Source of the DNA: Cellulomonadaceae bacterium
GTDB taxonomy: Bacteria > Actinomycetota > Actinomycetes > Actinomycetales > Cellulomonadaceae
Reading direction: 5' to 3'
DNA: 7,645 nt
NCBI GenBank assembly: GCA_031283115.1
Contig: JAITCK010000220.1
Location: 1-7,645, forward strand
Made by a program: the position numbers and the translations under genes. This document shows, one piece after another, positions 5,897 through 7,645 of the stretch. The notes under the pieces were generated by a model. The model did no database searches and was not told the DNA's origin. It saw only the letters and a program-made list of their open reading frames with translations. The first letter of the stretch is position 1. Each line of letters begins with the position of its first letter.

Positions 5897-7479
5897 GATG
5901 CGTCCGCCTTTCTGCTTGTCCGGCGTGGTGGGGGAGGTGGTGCCGTGGGTGGCAGGTCGAGGTTGATGATGTGGGTGGCGTCGCGCGGGTCCAGCGGGGG
6001 TGGCGTGGCCAGCACGCGGGCCGCATCGTCGGCACTGCGCCCCACCGGGATAGCCTCAGCAGCAGGTTCCTTCACAGCGGCAAACCCATCGTCGATAGCG
6101 ATCTGCCCCAGCCCTGTTGTGCTGGACGGCTGCCTGGCCGCATTGGAAATGATGAGCAGGAAGGCCACCAGTATCCAGTTGGACATCATGGCAGTACCAC
6201 CCTGCGCCATAAAGGGTGTGACCAGGCCTGTCAGCGGGATAAGCCGGGTGACGCCGCCAATAATGGTGAACACTTGGATAGCCAGCATGAAGGACAGGCC
6301 ACCAGCCAAAAGTTTGCCAAAGCCGTCACGGACAAGAATGGCGGTGCGCAAGCCACGTTCAATAACGATGAGGAAGATGACAAGAATAGCCAGCATCCCC
6401 GTCAAACCCAGTTCTTCACCGATGGATGTGTAAATGAAGTCAGAGAAACTCAACGGCGTCAGGTAGGGGTGGCCTTGGCCCCAGCCGGTACCGAAGAGAC
6501 CGCCGCCTGCCAGGCTAAACATGCCAGACACCAACTGCCCGGACCCGCCCACCCGGTCGATTACTGCCGAGTTCATGGCATCCAGCCACACGTCGAAACG
6601 GCGGGCCACGTGCGGAAAGGCTGTCACAGCCCCGTAGCCACCCACGCCAGCCATGACCACACCCAGCAGCACCCAACTGGATCGTTGAGTGGCCAGCCAC
6701 AGCATGGCCACAAACATGCCGAAAAGCAGCAGAGACATACCCATGTCTGACTGCATCACCAGCACGGCGATAGCAGCCGCCCACACAATGATGATGGGGC
6801 CAAGGTCACGCAGGCGCGGCAGTTGCAGGCCAAGAATCTTGGGGCCAGCCAGGGCCAGAGTGTCCCGGTTGGCGTAAAAATATCCGGCAAAGAAGATAGC
6901 TAAGAAGAGTTTGGCGAACTCACCAGGCTGCAAAGAAAAGCCGGCAATGTTGATCCAGATGCGGGCACCGTTGATTTCACGGCCCACGCCGGGAATCATA
7001 GGTGACATGAGCAGGGCTAAGCCCACAATCATGGACGTGTAGGTGAAGCGCCGCAGGATGCGGTGGTCGCGCAGGAAAAACATGACCAGGCAGGCCAGCA
7101 GCACCGAAATGGCTGTCCATTGCGTGTTACGGATCACGTCAGCCCCGCCGGTTGGCCGGGCAATCTCAATGCGTTGAATCATGGCCAGGCCCACACCGTT
7201 GAGCAGCACGACAGCCGGCATGAGGGTCTGGTCAGCCCAAGGGGCGCGCAACCGAATAACAATGTGAAGCAGCAGGGCGATACCCGCCATGGAGGCGGCT
7301 TCAACCCAAAACTCGTCAGGCAGATGGCCTTGCGTGGCCTGGCCCACCATGGCAAAGGCGCCGATACTGGCCGTCAAAGCAAGCAGCAGTAGCAGCAACT
7401 CGCCGATGCGGGTGGGGTGGCGGAAACGGGGAGAATCATCAAACTCAGCCAGGAAGTTAGTGCTCGTGCTCGTGCTCAC
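5893..7479 (-). CDS. rodA: SEDS-family peptidoglycan glycosyltransferase RodA (FtsW/RodA/SpoVE)
   Basis: The 528-residue polytopic membrane protein has roughly ten to twelve hydrophobic spans between residues 26 and 446, matching the SEDS fold that polymerises lipid II. Family motifs: NGARIWINI (170-178) leading to QPGEFAK (184-190), QSDMG with Asp245 as the likely catalytic acid, the loop GGLFGTGWGQG (326-336), SDFIYTSIGEELG (346-358), and TRLIPLTGLVTPF (411-423). Pairing with the following pbpA, overlapping by GTGA, points to a RodA-PbpA elongation complex. A cytoplasmic Pro/Asp-rich tail of about 80 residues (449-528) ends in PPPPPRRTSRKADAS. The GTG start at 7479 has a perfect AGGAGGTG seven bases upstream. 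The N-terminus STSTST comes from a hexanucleotide repeat. FtsW is a less likely name, since division FtsW is usually encoded with murG in the dcw cluster. Confidence 0.94.
   Translation of the reverse strand: MSTSTSTNFLAEFDDSPRFRHPTRIGELLLLLLALTASIGAFAMVGQATQGHLPDEFWVEAASMAGIALLLHIVIRLRAPWADQTLMPAVVLLNGVGLAMIQRIEIARPTGGADVIRNTQWTAISVLLACLVMFFLRDHRILRRFTYTSMIVGLALLMSPMIPGVGREINGARIWINIAGFSLQPGEFAKLFLAIFFAGYFYANRDTLALAGPKILGLQLPRLRDLGPIIIVWAAAIAVLVMQSDMGMSLLLFGMFVAMLWLATQRSSWVLLGVVMAGVGGYGAVTAFPHVARRFDVWLDAMNSAVIDRVGGSGQLVSGMFSLAGGGLFGTGWGQGHPYLTPLSFSDFIYTSIGEELGLTGMLAILVIFLIVIERGLRTAILVRDGFGKLLAGGLSFMLAIQVFTIIGGVTRLIPLTGLVTPFMAQGGTAMMSNWILVAFLLIISNAARQPSSTTGLGQIAIDDGFAAVKEPAAEAIPVGRSADDAARVLATPPPLDPRDATHIINLDLPPTAPPPPPRRTSRKADAS
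5903..5911 (-). promoter_or_regulatory. Purine-rich ribosome binding site of pbpA
   Basis: AAAGGCGGA on the minus strand ends six bases before the GTG at 5896, inside the last codons of rodA. It supports the GTG start that overlaps the rodA TGA. Confidence 0.45.
7461..7478 (-). repeat. Hexanucleotide tandem repeat at the rodA start (three units)
   Basis: The plus strand reads TGCTCG, TGCTCG, TGCTCA. On the coding strand it encodes the alternating Ser-Thr run directly after the initiating GTG. Unit length is a multiple of three, so gain or loss of a unit would add or remove two residues without a frameshift. Confidence 0.7.
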
Positions 7480-7645
7480 TGGTCACCACCTCCTGTGCCG
7501 TTGTGGTCTCCATAAGCGTTGTCGTCGGCGCCGTCAGGGGAGTAAGGATCCAGGTCCGTGCCGTCAAGGTCAGCGTCAGGGGTAGGGGAGGCATCCGGTT
7601 CGTCGCTGGTCTGCTTGTCTTCCGCCTCCTGAATGAGGGCGTAAG
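7476..7645 (-). CDS. pstP: C-terminal tail of a gene in the pstP position, probable PP2C phosphatase (partial, 5' part outside window)
   Basis: The frame is open from the right edge to a TGA at 7476-7478 that overlaps the rodA GTG as GTGA. The 55 visible residues start YALIQEAEDKQTSDEPDASP and end GTGGGDQ; 16 are Asp or Glu against a single Lys, so this is a disordered acidic tail with no catalytic motif. The pstP name is inferred only from gene order: in actinobacteria the PP2C-type phosphatase that dephosphorylates PknA, PknB and their substrates immediately precedes rodA. The phosphatase domain and membrane span would lie beyond the window. A lineage-specific extra gene between pstP and rodA is the alternative. 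Confidence 0.6.
   Translation of the reverse strand, partial: YALIQEAEDKQTSDEPDASPTPDADLDGTDLDPYSPDGADDNAYGDHNGTGGGDQ
7487..7494 (-). promoter_or_regulatory. Perfect Shine-Dalgarno of rodA
   Basis: AGGAGGTG on the minus strand is fully complementary to the CACCTCCT 3' end of 16S rRNA and lies seven bases before GTG 7479. It is embedded in the final Gly-rich codons of the upstream gene and is the strongest initiation signal in the window. Confidence 0.75.

Noticed and set aside
5744..6750. Plus-strand open frames opposite rodA and the pbpA start
   Set aside because: They lie wholly antisense to membrane-protein and PBP coding sequence with clear motifs, have no ribosome site I would trust, and have Arg/Ser/Pro-rich composition.

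Overview
The window carries a compact Ser/Thr-kinase and cell-wall-growth cluster typical of Actinomycetota. The DNA is GC-rich (roughly 60% by eye). It uses GTG starts freely, its genes interlock by 4-bp overlaps, and the order phosphatase - SEDS - class B PBP - PknA - PknB is the one known from Mycobacterium, Streptomyces and relatives. The PknB kinase domain reads more like the Streptomyces/Actinomycetales/Micrococcales type than the mycobacterial one. I cannot place the genus.

Layout, right to left on the minus strand: the acidic C-terminal tail of a gene that by position should be the PP2C phosphatase pstP (7645-7476, cut by the window edge); rodA, a SEDS glycosyltransferase (7479-5893); pbpA, a class B transpeptidase (5896-4415); pknA (4418-3096); pknB with four PASTA domains (3070-971); and trpG/pabA, a glutamine amidotransferase (922-254). 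On the plus strand, from the left edge: the last 25 codons of a gene that looks like a class E sortase (1-78), then a 59-codon single-span membrane protein (78-257) that converges on trpG and shares a CTAG with it as both stop codons. Nearly every base is coding. The only gaps are 25 bp (pknA-pknB) and 48 bp (pknB-trpG), so no stretch of 300 bp lacks a gene.

How it fits together: RodA polymerises glycan strands and PbpA cross-links them. PknA and PknB phosphorylate cell-division and wall-synthesis proteins, PknB sensing muropeptide or lipid II through its PASTA repeats, and PstP reverses this. TrpG supplies ammonia to chorismate-using enzymes (anthranilate or 4-amino-4-deoxychorismate synthesis), and its place here is conserved but not explained. 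No promoter or convincing terminator is visible. The minus-strand operon promoter must lie to the right of the window.

I see no new defence, mobile or CRISPR-like system. The points most worth a second look are the small membrane protein coupled to the putative sortase, the repeated GAT/Thr motifs in the PknB juxtamembrane linker with a similar one in the RodA tail, a 30-bp near-perfect repeat joining pknA and pknB, and the fully interlocked convergent end of the cluster.
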